The notes: generated by a model not told the origin, from the sequence alone. Shown: positions 38,297 through 46,955, counted from the first letter of the stretch. The stretch is DNA of 64,000 nt from a bacterium (GCA_031082145.1 JAVHLP010000001.1:444885-508884), one strand, 5' to 3'. Numbers and translations: made by a program.

Positions 38297-38512
38297 TCAT
38301 GAGCCAACTGCTGTCAGTGCGGACCAGGGCGGCAACGGGCACGGGAGCGATACCCAGGCCAGCCAGCCGCCGGCGGCCAGGGGTCCGGTGGCGAGGAACC
38401 CCCGCACCGCCGGCACGAGCACCGCTCCCGCCTGCAACAGCCTGGAGCAGGCCCGGGGCCCCAACCGTTCCCGCGCCAGGGCGGGATCCAGACTGCGGCC
38501 ACCGTCTTCCAC
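38297..38512 (-). CDS. Short hypothetical ORF downstream of Mn riboswitch (possibly a decayed target gene)
   Basis: 71 aa GTG-started ORF, no recognised family; position only. Confidence 0.25.
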   Translation of the reverse strand: MEDGGRSLDPALARERLGPRACSRLLQAGAVLVPAVRGFLATGPLAAGGWLAWVSLPCPLPPWSALTAVGS

Positions 38513-38535
38513 CTGAGGCCCCTCCCGCTCGCGGG

Positions 38536-38572
38536 GACAAGAAAGCCCCCGCGCGGCACTCTCCCGCGGAGG
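38536..38572 (-). terminator. Intrinsic terminator of the yybP-ykoY riboswitch
   Basis: CCTCCGCG-GGAGAGTGCCG-CGCGGGGG followed by CTTTCTTG; its 5' arm overlaps the 3' strand of riboswitch P1. Confidence 0.65.
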
Positions 38573-38665
38573 TCTCGCCGGGCCGGGGCCCCCCGGCCGC
38601 GGGCCTGCCCTGGCGGCAGGCCGGGCTGACGCGGTAACTGGGTGCAGGGCCTACTCCCGTCCTGC
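38566..38665 (-). ncRNA. yybP-ykoY (manganese) riboswitch
   Basis: GGGAGUAGG at the 5' side, CGAGACCUCC at the 3' side; P3 CCGCG-[UCAGCCC]-GGCCUGCC...GGCAGGCC-CGCGG reproduces the conserved asymmetric 7-nt L3 bulge (UCAnnnC). Confidence 0.75.
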
Positions 38666-38705
38666 GACCAGCATAGCACGGGGAGGCGGCGGCAAGCCCC
38701 TTGCA

Positions 38706-38843
38706 GAACTGGCAAGCCCGGCCGTGGCGCTTCTAACCTTGCAGCCCTCTGACCTCCCCCATCCGGTGGGGTAGGCACAGGGCCAGGAGCCGCCTGAGGG
38801 CGTGGCCGGCCTCAGCCCCGCGACGGGCGGAACTGGCAAGCCC
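38706..38843. repeat. Two exact 14-bp direct repeats GAACTGGCAAGCCC
   Basis: Copies at 38706-38719 and 38830-38843. Confidence 0.6.
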
Positions 38844-38936
38844 TCCGGTAGGCCACCCCGGCCGGGCCAGCGGCGACGGTCCCCTGGCCGTGGCGTCAGG
38901 CTGGACAGGAAGAGACGCCCGGCCCTTTGATGGCAG

Positions 38937-38965
38937 TTGTGCCTTGCCCTTCCGTCCACTACAAT
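38937..38965 (+). promoter_or_regulatory. Sigma-A-type promoter TTGTGC-N17-TACAAT
   Basis: Immediately upstream of the PIG-L family gene. Confidence 0.5.
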
Positions 38966-39003
38966 TGAGGTAAGCTGTGCGCCCGGACGGGAGGAGGAGT
39001 CGG

Positions 39004-39777
39004 TTGTCCCATCGCGAGGGCACGGGTACCCCCGCAGGCGGACCGGCCGTGATGGTTCTGGCCCACAACGACGACGAAGTTTTCATCAACGCGCGTATCC
39101 GGGCCTTGATCCGGTCAGGCGGGGAAGTGCAGGCCGTCTGGCTAACGGCAGGCCTACTGGCCCCCTCGCCCGATACCCGCCGCGAGGAGTCCCGGGCGGC
39201 TATGGCATACCTGGGAGTACCCGCGGAGAAGCTGTCGTTCTGGGACTACCCCGACCTCCGCACCCTCGGCCACCTGGAGGAGATCGTGAGCCGTCTGGCG
39301 TCCTACCTCAGCACGGCCGTTCCGGCGGAGATCTACGTCCCCTCCTTCGAGGGAGGGCACCCCGACCATGACGTGGCCAACTTCGCCGTCAGCCAGGCGG
39401 TCTGCCGGAGCACGCTGGCGGCTCAAGTCTATGAGTTTCCGGTCACCAACGCTTGCCGGGGCCGCGTGCCAGTGCTGGGCGGATTCGTACCGGACTCCGT
39501 TCCCGTGCTCCGCACTCCCCGCCGCCCCGAAGACCGGCGGGTCTGGCTGCGGCTGTGGCAGTTGCACCGCTCCCAGTACCGGTACCTGAGGATCCCCCTG
39601 GCCCTCTGCCTTGACCGCAGCCGCTGGCGCGAAGGCGAGCCCTACCGTCCCTTGCCCCGCCACAACTACCTGGAACGGCCTCACGGAGGCCGGTTGGGGT
39701 ACGAGAGGCTGCTCGGCTTCCATTTCGGCCGCTTTCGGTCTGCGGTTCGCGAATACCTGGAGGCCCACGGCGCCTGA
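39004..39777 (+). CDS. PIG-L/LmbE family deacetylase
   Basis: VLAHNDDEVFINARIRALI and FEGGHPDHDVAN motifs; TTG start after GGGAGGAGG RBS (alternative GTG 38977). Confidence 0.85.
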   Translation: MSHREGTGTPAGGPAVMVLAHNDDEVFINARIRALIRSGGEVQAVWLTAGLLAPSPDTRREESRAAMAYLGVPAEKLSFWDYPDLRTLGHLEEIVSRLASYLSTAVPAEIYVPSFEGGHPDHDVANFAVSQAVCRSTLAAQVYEFPVTNACRGRVPVLGGFVPDSVPVLRTPRRPEDRRVWLRLWQLHRSQYRYLRIPLALCLDRSRWREGEPYRPLPRHNYLERPHGGRLGYERLLGFHFGRFRSAVREYLEAHGA

Positions 39778-39901
39778 TCGCCATTTTCTGGAGACAGCGC
39801 GTTACCAGCAAGATCTCCTCCTGGCAGGGTTTTTCCAGGGGAGGTCAAGCGCCTGCCGGTGGCGAATGGGAAGAATAGGTCCGGAGAGGAGGACGGGGGT
39901 G

Positions 39902-40816
39902 GTGGCCAAGTCCTGGTTCGACTTGAGGGAGATCCACCCCGGCGTGTGGAGCCTCTCTGAGCCGGGTCACCTGGAAGAGGTCATCTCTTACTTGGTTCTC
40001 GGCCGTGACCGCGCCGTGCTGGTGGATACCGGGATGGGCATCGGTGATCTGCGGCGGGCCGTCCTGCGCCTGACCAGACTCCCCATCCTGGTGGTGAACA
40101 CCCACGCCGACTTCCACCACTGCGGGGCCAACCACGAGTACCAGGAGGTCGCCGCCCACGCCGCGGAGGTCCCCCGGATTGAGAGGGGATGGAGCCCGGA
40201 AGAGGTAGCCGAAGCGATGCTACCCCATAAGATATGGGCTCCCCTGCCGGCCGGGTTCGACCCCGGGGAGTACCGGGTGGAACCCTCATCGGTCACCCGG
40301 TTGCTGGCCGAGGGGGATGATATAGAGCTGGGTGGTAGAAGGCTCAGAGTTCTCGAGACCCCCGGCCACACGCCGGGTAGCCTCTGCCTGTGGGACGAGC
40401 ACAACAGCATCCTGTTCACCGGCGACACCCTCTCCCCCACCGCCATGTCTGCCGCCGGCTCCGACTCCGACCCCGAGCAACTGCTGGAGAGCATGACCCG
40501 GCTGGCCCAACTGGCCGGCGAGGTGGCGCGGATCTGCCCCGGCCACCACCAGGCACCCCTGGGACCGGACTTCCTCGCCGAGGCGGCGGAGGCCGTGAGC
40601 CGGGTCCGGGCGGGCGTCAGCCGCATCGAGCCCGCCGGTGAAGGCTTTGTACGGCACCGCTTCCGTCGCTTCTCCCTGGTGCTCCCCGGTCAGGTCGAAG
40701 AACCGGCCTTGGCCGTTCCCGACACCCGCCCGCCCGTTCCCAAGAAACCGGCCGCCCGGAAGAAGGGGAAGACGCAGTCCGGGCGCCGCCCGGCAGGTCA
40801 CGCCCCCAGCCGGTAG
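39902..40816 (+). CDS. MBL-fold metallo-hydrolase with variant metal motif
   Basis: VLVDTGMG, NTHADFHHCGAN, TPGHTPGSLCLWD, LFTGDTL; Lys/Arg-rich C-terminus; GTG with GGAGAGGAGG RBS. Confidence 0.85.
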   Translation: MAKSWFDLREIHPGVWSLSEPGHLEEVISYLVLGRDRAVLVDTGMGIGDLRRAVLRLTRLPILVVNTHADFHHCGANHEYQEVAAHAAEVPRIERGWSPEEVAEAMLPHKIWAPLPAGFDPGEYRVEPSSVTRLLAEGDDIELGGRRLRVLETPGHTPGSLCLWDEHNSILFTGDTLSPTAMSAAGSDSDPEQLLESMTRLAQLAGEVARICPGHHQAPLGPDFLAEAAEAVSRVRAGVSRIEPAGEGFVRHRFRRFSLVLPGQVEEPALAVPDTRPPVPKKPAARKKGKTQSGRRPAGHAPSR

Positions 40817-40864
40817 GAGAAGACCTCTTTCCCGCGGAATGGAGTTCTCCCGAGGAGGCCCACC

Positions 40865-42211
40865 GTGATCGAACCCTTGGCAGGCCGCCAGGTTCGCCCT
40901 GGCATTGTCCGTCTGGCCTGGCCGGTCTTCGCCGAGATGTCACTGCAGACCATAACCCAAGTAGTCGACCTGGTAATGGTCGGCCGGCTGGGGGCCGTGG
41001 CGGTGGCGGCCGTCGGTCTGAGTTTCCAGCCGCTCTGGTTGGCCACCGGGGTCTTCATGGGCCTGGCGGCGGGGACCACTGCGGTGGTGGCCAGGTCGGT
41101 TGGCGCTGGTGACCCGGGCCCCGCGGGAAGGGCCGCCCACCAGTCTTTTCTCCTCGCCGTAGCCCTCGCGCTCCTCGTGGGGAGTGCCGTTCTTGCCGGC
41201 GCCGCCACCCTCTTGCGGCTGATGGGAGCCGAACCGGCGGTGGTGGCAGCGGGCTCATCTTACGTCCGCCTTCTGGTCCCCGGCATGGTGGCCCTGATGT
41301 GCGGGCAAGTGGTAACGGGAGCGCTGCGAGGCGCGGGTGACACCCGCACCCCCCTCAAGATTAGCGCCCTGGTCAACCTCCTCAACATCGGTGGCAACTG
41401 GGTGCTCATCTTCGGGCACCTCGGTTTTCCGGCGTTGGGGCTGGCAGGCGCGGCCGTCGCCACCAGCCTGGCCCGGGCCGGTGGGCTGGTCTTGCTGCTG
41501 GCGGCATGTTTCAGGAGTAACGCGGCCGTCCCCTTCCCCCGCCGGGGGTTCTTCCGGCCCGAGCCCGCCACCATGGCCCGCGTAGTCCGGGTGGGCCTAC
41601 CGGCCGCCCTAGAGCGGATCACCAACAGCCTGGGCATGGTCCTGTACGCCCGGGTGGTGGCTGGACTGGGCACGGTGGCCTTCGCCGCCCACGCCATCGC
41701 CCTCAACGTGGAGTCTCTCTCCTACATGCCCGGCATCGCCTTGTCGGTGGCCGCGTCGGCACTGGTGGGGCAGGAGTTGGGAGCCCGCCGGCCCGACCGG
41801 GCCATCGCCTGCGGCTGGGAATGCCTCCGGCTGGCCCTGACCGTCATGGGCGGCATGGGGCTGATCTTCCTGTTGCTGCCGGGGCCGCTGGTACGCCTGT
41901 ACACCGCCGACCCGGGGATCGTCACCCTGGGGGTCATCGCCCTCCGGGTGGTGGCCTTCGCCCAGATCCCCGAGGCCACCGGCTTCGTCCTGGGAGGAGC
42001 GCTGAGAGGTGCCGGCGACACCCTCACCGTCCTGCGCATCACGCTGATCGGCGTCTGGGGGGTGCGGCTGATCAGCGCTTACCTCTTTGTGCCCGTGCTG
42101 GGGCTGGGCATTCTGGGCGCCTGGCTGGCGATGAGCCTCGACTGGCTGGTGCGAGCGGCCTACCTGGCAGCCCATTTCAGGGCCGGGCGCTGGCGGGAGA
42201 TTGAGGTCTGA
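40865..42211 (+). CDS. MATE family efflux transporter
   Basis: LAWPVFAEMSLQTITQVVDLVMVGRLGAVAVAAVGLSFQP; GALRGAGDTRTPL. Confidence 0.92.
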   Translation: MIEPLAGRQVRPGIVRLAWPVFAEMSLQTITQVVDLVMVGRLGAVAVAAVGLSFQPLWLATGVFMGLAAGTTAVVARSVGAGDPGPAGRAAHQSFLLAVALALLVGSAVLAGAATLLRLMGAEPAVVAAGSSYVRLLVPGMVALMCGQVVTGALRGAGDTRTPLKISALVNLLNIGGNWVLIFGHLGFPALGLAGAAVATSLARAGGLVLLLAACFRSNAAVPFPRRGFFRPEPATMARVVRVGLPAALERITNSLGMVLYARVVAGLGTVAFAAHAIALNVESLSYMPGIALSVAASALVGQELGARRPDRAIACGWECLRLALTVMGGMGLIFLLLPGPLVRLYTADPGIVTLGVIALRVVAFAQIPEATGFVLGGALRGAGDTLTVLRITLIGVWGVRLISAYLFVPVLGLGILGAWLAMSLDWLVRAAYLAAHFRAGRWREIEV

Positions 42212-42320
42212 GGAAAACCTCTGTGAACTGCCGGAAAGGGCCCGTCCGATGGGACGGACCCCCGACCGTACCGGCCGCCAAAGCGGCAGCGCGACCCTGC
42301 CACGCCTCCCCCACCACTCG

Positions 42321-42470
42321 CTACTGCTTGGGCTTCTCGGCGCACGGATGGCACGGCTCATCGCCATGGCATTCCCGGATCTGCTCCGCAGAACACTCTC
42401 CCGGCTTGCCCCGGAGTTTATCCGGGTGCTTGCACTCCTGTTTCTTCTCCTCACCGCCCACAGTCTCCAC
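42321..42470 (-). CDS. 49-aa Cys-rich small protein coupled to ArsR regulator
   Basis: VETVGGEEKKQECKHPDKLRGKPGECSAEQIRECHGDEPCHPCAEKPKQ (5 Cys); GTG start overlaps the arsR-like 3' end, GA-rich RBS. Confidence 0.55.
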   Translation of the reverse strand: METVGGEEKKQECKHPDKLRGKPGECSAEQIRECHGDEPCHPCAEKPKQ

Positions 42471-42777
42471 CTCCCTCTCCTCGCCGGCAGCACCGGTCGT
42501 TCCCGGCCTCCTCCGGCAGAATCGACCAAAGCTCCGCCTGTAGCTCACGCTGCAACTGCTCGAAAGCACCTCGCTCCAGACGGTAGTGGACGAAGTAGCC
42601 CCGGCGATCACCTGTGACCAGCCCCGCATCACGGAGCACCCTGAGATGCTGGGAGGCGGCGGGCGAGGAGATCCCGACCTCCGCGGCGATCAGCTTGGTG
42701 CAGCAAGGCCCCCTTGCCAGCAGGCGGACTATGCGGTAACGGCTGGGTTCCGCCAGGGCCCGCAAGGCTTCCAACAT
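42451..42777 (-). CDS. ArsR family metalloregulator-like transcriptional regulator
   Basis: LAEPSRYRIVRLLARGPCCTKLIAAEVGISSPAASQHLRVLRDAGLVTGDRRGYFVHYRL; Cys-rich C-terminus. Confidence 0.85.
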   Translation of the reverse strand: MLEALRALAEPSRYRIVRLLARGPCCTKLIAAEVGISSPAASQHLRVLRDAGLVTGDRRGYFVHYRLERGAFEQLQRELQAELWSILPEEAGNDRCCRRGEGGGDCGR

Positions 42778-42889
42778 CAGAACACCCCGCCCTTAAGTCT
42801 TTAAGCAATCACTAATTGAGTATAGCCCCCCGGCTGCAGGCTGTCAAGGGGGGGACCGGCGCCGCGACGTGGCCGGAATGGCGGTCTTC

Positions 42890-44698
42890 CTACATTACCC
42901 TGGCGAGATCGGCCAACCCGAGGGCCTCGAGCCTGGCCCGCCGCGGGCGTCCTCGATCGTCCAGCCCCCGACAGTCTCTCCACTCGGCCAGCATTCGCTC
43001 CAGGTCGGGGGCCGAACCGCGGGTGGGCCCTTCCCCCAACCTTAGCAGCAGCCGGGGGGGCAGCCGGTCGTTCGCCGGGGTGTCTCCCAGCAGCATGTTG
43101 ATCCCCCGCTTGAGCAGGAACACCCGCTCCCCGCATTCCCGCAGGCCCTCGGGACCGTAGTCGTCGCCGGTCACGGCGCTGAGAGCCTGGCACAGGTCTT
43201 GGGTACTCATGCCCAGACCCCCGTTGACGCAGACGATAGCGCAGGATCCTTTGGCCTGCCCCAAGTCCTGGGCGAGGGCTACCAGCCGGGCCTTGCCCTC
43301 CCCGCTCCGCATGGCCGAGGGTTCTTCCAGCCCGAACTCGGGCAAGGCACAGACGCTCTGCTCCACCCACATGGTCAGGCTGTCAACGTGGCAGGCTCCG
43401 CGGGTAGCGGTGGCGTAGGCCAGCCCGAGGCCATGGAGGGCCCGGGGATCGTGCATGGGAGCTTCCAGCCTGCGAGTAGTGGTGAGGAAGGCCCGGGAAG
43501 CCTCGCCGAGTTCCTCAGCCATGGCGGCCGAGCCGCGGGCCAAGAAGGCCCCGAACCCTTCCCGGCGGGCGATCAGGGGCAGCACCGCCAGTACCGGGGC
43601 GGGATCGCCCCAGCCGAGACGTATCCCTCCGGTCCGCGCGGAGGGGATGAGCCCCGCCTCGACGCACTCGGTGGCAAAGGCAATGGTGCTGCCGCAGGTG
43701 ATGGTGTCCAGGCCCAGCCGGTTACACAGGTCGTTGATGCCGGCGATGGCCGCCAAGTCATCAATCAGCAACATGGTCCCGAAGGACGCCACGGTCTCGT
43801 ACTCGGGGCCCGGGACATCCTGCCCCGCCAGCCTCACAACGCGCTTGCAGGCCAGGGGACAGCCCGAACAGGTCGCGCTGCCGGCGCCCAGGATCTCCTG
43901 GTAACCCACTCCGGTGAGCTTCTCGAAGCCCTCGTCCCAGGATCCCCGCGACCAGTTGCGCAGGGGGACGTCGCCGACCAACGAACCGGCATCCATGATC
44001 GACATGGTGCCGAAGAAGCTGAGGGCCTGCAAGACCAGGTTGGCCTCCGCCTCGGCCACCAGGCGCTGCCGCAGGGCCGCCACTGCCGCTGGGTCGGCCA
44101 CCGGGGGCCGGACCGCGCCCCGGGCGACGATGGCCTTGAGCCGCTTGTCCCCCATCACCGCTCCCATGCCGGTGCGGCCGGCCACATGGCCCCGGTCGGA
44201 GATGGCGGCGGCATATGGCACTCCGTTCTCACCGGCGGGCCCGATGGCCATGACCCGGCCTTCTCCGGCCAGGGCGGCCGTTGTCTCGTAGGCGTCGAGC
44301 CCCCAGAGGTCACCGGCCGGCACCAGTTCGGCTTCTCCGGTGACGACCTTCAGGTAGACGGGAGTGGGTGCCCGGCCGTGAAACTCCACTCCGTCGTAGC
44401 CGCAATACCGGAGTTCGGGGCCCAGCCAGCCACCGAAGTTGGCCTCACCCCACAGGCCGGTGAGGGGGGAGCGGGCGGCCAGGATGGCGCGAGGGGTGAA
44501 GGGAACCGCCGTCCCCGTCAGGGGTCCGGTCATCAGGTACAGGGGATCGCCCGGGTCGGCGCCGGCGGCCAGTTCACGCCAGTACAGGTAGGCGGCCAGG
44601 CCACCACCACCGATGAAGGGGCGGGCCACCCTGCCGGGGATCACCTGCTCGGAACAGGTCAGGCGCTCGAGGTCGACTACCAACAGCCGCCGGTCCAC
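42890..44698 (-). CDS. Aldehyde ferredoxin oxidoreductase family protein (tungstopterin type)
   Basis: 602 aa; GGGGLAAYLYWREL, RGHVAGRTGMGAVMGDKRLKAI, CSGCPLACKRVV, DLCNRLGLDTITCG. Confidence 0.92.
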   Translation of the reverse strand: MDRRLLVVDLERLTCSEQVIPGRVARPFIGGGGLAAYLYWRELAAGADPGDPLYLMTGPLTGTAVPFTPRAILAARSPLTGLWGEANFGGWLGPELRYCGYDGVEFHGRAPTPVYLKVVTGEAELVPAGDLWGLDAYETTAALAGEGRVMAIGPAGENGVPYAAAISDRGHVAGRTGMGAVMGDKRLKAIVARGAVRPPVADPAAVAALRQRLVAEAEANLVLQALSFFGTMSIMDAGSLVGDVPLRNWSRGSWDEGFEKLTGVGYQEILGAGSATCSGCPLACKRVVRLAGQDVPGPEYETVASFGTMLLIDDLAAIAGINDLCNRLGLDTITCGSTIAFATECVEAGLIPSARTGGIRLGWGDPAPVLAVLPLIARREGFGAFLARGSAAMAEELGEASRAFLTTTRRLEAPMHDPRALHGLGLAYATATRGACHVDSLTMWVEQSVCALPEFGLEEPSAMRSGEGKARLVALAQDLGQAKGSCAIVCVNGGLGMSTQDLCQALSAVTGDDYGPEGLRECGERVFLLKRGINMLLGDTPANDRLPPRLLLRLGEGPTRGSAPDLERMLAEWRDCRGLDDRGRPRRARLEALGLADLARVM

Positions 44699-45121
44699 TC
44701 ACTCTTCCCCCGGCAAGCCGTGGGCCCGGGCGATCTCGGGGTACTTCTTGTAGGCCGGCTTTATGGCCGGCAGGAGTTTCAGGATGCTCTGGATGGGACC
44801 CACCGCCTTCATCTGTCCCCGGGCCAACGCGGTCAGGAGGTTCATGTGGCCAAACCAGAAGGTGTGGGCCACATCGGCGTTCATCTCCATGGTGACGTCG
44901 GGGGTCAGACCGGCCGGCCCGCAGAGGACCGTGAAGTGCCGCCCCTCAGGCGGCACGGCCCGTGCGTCGACCGTAATCTCGCTCTCCGGCTCGTGGTAGA
45001 CAAAGCGAATGGTGAGCCCGGAAGCCGCGATCTTGGGCCCGAGCTCCGGATCTTGGCTTCCCCACTCGAACAAGGCCCCGATCGTGGCATAGACGTCCTG
45101 GTCGGTGGCAAAGACGGGCAA
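44699..45121 (-). CDS. SCP2 sterol-binding-domain-like protein
   Basis: LTIRFVYHEPESEITVDARAVPPEGRHFTVLCGPAGLTPDVTMEMNADVAHTFWFGHMNLLTALARGQMKAVGP; TTG start with GGAGGGA RBS. Confidence 0.65.
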   Translation of the reverse strand: MPVFATDQDVYATIGALFEWGSQDPELGPKIAASGLTIRFVYHEPESEITVDARAVPPEGRHFTVLCGPAGLTPDVTMEMNADVAHTFWFGHMNLLTALARGQMKAVGPIQSILKLLPAIKPAYKKYPEIARAHGLPGEE

Positions 45122-45137
45122 GGAGAATCCCTCCCTC

Positions 45138-46241
45138 TCATAAGGCAGCCCGGAGGACTGCCTCGATCTCTTCGGCCGTGGCCTCGCGGGGGTTGGCGTA
45201 GATGCTGCCGTCGAGCATTGCCAACTCCGCCAGGGCCGCCAGATCGGCCTCCTCCACTCCCACCTCCCGCAGCCGGGTCGGCAGGGCGATCCTCTCCGCC
45301 AGGGAGCGCACGGCCTCCACGGGGTCGGCTCCCATCCACTCGCCCAGAATTCCGAACCGGTCACCGGCGGCCGGTCGGTTGTACTCCAGACCGTGAGGAA
45401 GCAGGATCGCGTTGGCCAGGCCGTGGGGAACCTCCCGGAGACCCCCGCAAGCATGGGCCATGGCGTGGACACAGCCCACCATAGCCCAGGAGAAGGCCAT
45501 CCCCGCCAGGCAACTGGCAGTCAGCATCCGCCACCGGGCCTCAAGGTTCGAGCCGTCGACCACGGCCCGGGGAAGCTCTCTGAGGACAGTCCGGGCAGCT
45601 GCCAGGGCCAGGGCGTCCGACAGGGGTCCGGCCTTAACCGAGAGGAAAGCCTCCAGCGCGTGGGTCAGCGCGTCCAAGCCGGTGGCGGCGGTGAGCCCGG
45701 GAGGCAGCCCTAATGTGAGTACGGGGTCCAACACGGCCAGTGCAGGGGCCAGGTGCTCACTGATAAAGGAGACCTTGGTCCCGGTGTTCTCATCCCGGAC
45801 AACGGCGTAGATGCTAACCTCGCTGCCGGTGCCGGCCGTCGTCGGAACGGCCGCTACCGGCAAGAGGGGCCGGGCGAGGACGTTGACGCCCTGGTGGTCG
45901 AGCAGTCTCCCGCCCTCGGTGAAAACCAGGGCAGCCGCCTTGGCGGTGTCCAGCACGCTGCCGCCTCCTACCGCCAGCAGGAAGTCAGCCTCCAGTTCCC
46001 GGGCCAACCGGGCGGCTTCCTCGACCTGCTCCACCGACGAGTTGGGGGTGATGGCATCATACACCCCGACTACGCGGCTCCCCGCCGCCCGCCGTACTCG
46101 GTCGGCCAGCGGGCGGACGCCGGCGTCGGTGAGCAGGAGACCGCGGGTCAAGCCTTCCCGCTGGAGCTCAATGTCGATACTGGTCGAGAGGCCGCGTCCG
46201 GCCACCACCCGGGTCGGCACCTGGAACTCGCTGAATTCCAC
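45138..46241 (-). CDS. Iron-containing alcohol dehydrogenase
   Basis: FLLAVGGGSVLDTAKAAAL, PTTAGTGSEVSIYAVV, DALTHALEAFLS, AMAHACGGLREVPHGLANAILLPH. Confidence 0.92.
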   Translation of the reverse strand: MEFSEFQVPTRVVAGRGLSTSIDIELQREGLTRGLLLTDAGVRPLADRVRRAAGSRVVGVYDAITPNSSVEQVEEAARLARELEADFLLAVGGGSVLDTAKAAALVFTEGGRLLDHQGVNVLARPLLPVAAVPTTAGTGSEVSIYAVVRDENTGTKVSFISEHLAPALAVLDPVLTLGLPPGLTAATGLDALTHALEAFLSVKAGPLSDALALAAARTVLRELPRAVVDGSNLEARWRMLTASCLAGMAFSWAMVGCVHAMAHACGGLREVPHGLANAILLPHGLEYNRPAAGDRFGILGEWMGADPVEAVRSLAERIALPTRLREVGVEEADLAALAELAMLDGSIYANPREATAEEIEAVLRAAL

Positions 46242-46242
46242 G

Positions 46243-46494
46243 CTATCCCCCCCCGACCAGGATGGCGACGGTGACCCGATCCCCGTCCCCCAAGGCCTCC
46301 TCACCCGATGCCGAGTTGTCGATGCTCACAAACAGGCAGCGCCGTTGCTCGGGACTCAGCGCGCACCTGGAGGCGACGTGATCCAACACCTCGGCGAAGC
46401 CGGAACCAAGAGGTAAGCCCACCCGCTCCTCGGCGCAGCCCGCCCGTACGGCCAAATACCCCTTGTAGCTGATGTGCACAGTGACAGTGGCCAT
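46243..46494 (-). CDS. MoaD/ThiS family sulfur-carrier protein
   Basis: 83 aa, C-terminal VAILVGGG. Confidence 0.75.
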   Translation of the reverse strand: MATVTVHISYKGYLAVRAGCAEERVGLPLGSGFAEVLDHVASRCALSPEQRRCLFVSIDNSASGEEALGDGDRVTVAILVGGG

Positions 46495-46771
46495 GCCATC
46501 CCCCCACCGCCGCGGGTTGCCTGATCACCACGACTGGAGATTCGGCGGGAGCCGGCCGTGAACCTCTCGGGCGGAGCTCGATAGCCCGGTCGGCCACGCA
46601 CCGGCCGGACACGACGCTACCCACCGTTGCGGGCAGCCACAACTCAACGGCGGGTCGTTCATCCAAGCAACAGTTATCGCTAGCGGGCATCTCCTCCCCG
46701 GATTGTAAACTCCTCCATAAGACGCCCGGGAGCCTGCCGTTGCTCTTGATAAGCTCAGGTAAATGCGGATA

Positions 46772-46800
46772 TTGACCAAGGCCGTCTCCTTGGTTATAAT
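46772..46800 (+). promoter_or_regulatory. Sigma-A promoter TTGACC-N17-TATAAT with a palindrome ACCAAGG-N6-CCTTGGT in the spacer
   Basis: Palindrome 46775-46794 exactly between and overlapping -35/-10. Confidence 0.7.
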
Positions 46801-46955
46801 TGGGGAGGCATACTGTGTCCACGCTTGCACTAGCCATGCGAACAGGCGTCGAACTGGCTGCCGGGAGGTGAGATGACGGGCGATTGGTCGTTTCCGCGCT
46901 TGGTACGGCAGAGAACGCCCGGCAACACCGGGCGAGGGGAGGCGTCATAGAGCCC

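Noticed and set aside
38521-38580. T-box leader interpretation of the AGAGTGCCGCG segment
   Set aside because: Lacks the UGGNACC antiterminator bulge and Stem I features; yybP-ykoY fits better.
43199-45484. 761-aa + strand ORF
   Set aside because: Antisense shadow over AOR, SCP2-like and Fe-ADH genes, with low-complexity composition.
46495-46770. Possible Mo/W-cofactor (Moco/Tuco) riboswitch upstream of the MoaD/AOR operon
   Set aside because: Some stems can be drawn (CGGGCGTC/GATGCCCG) but I could not match the conserved Moco core; needs an Infernal scan.
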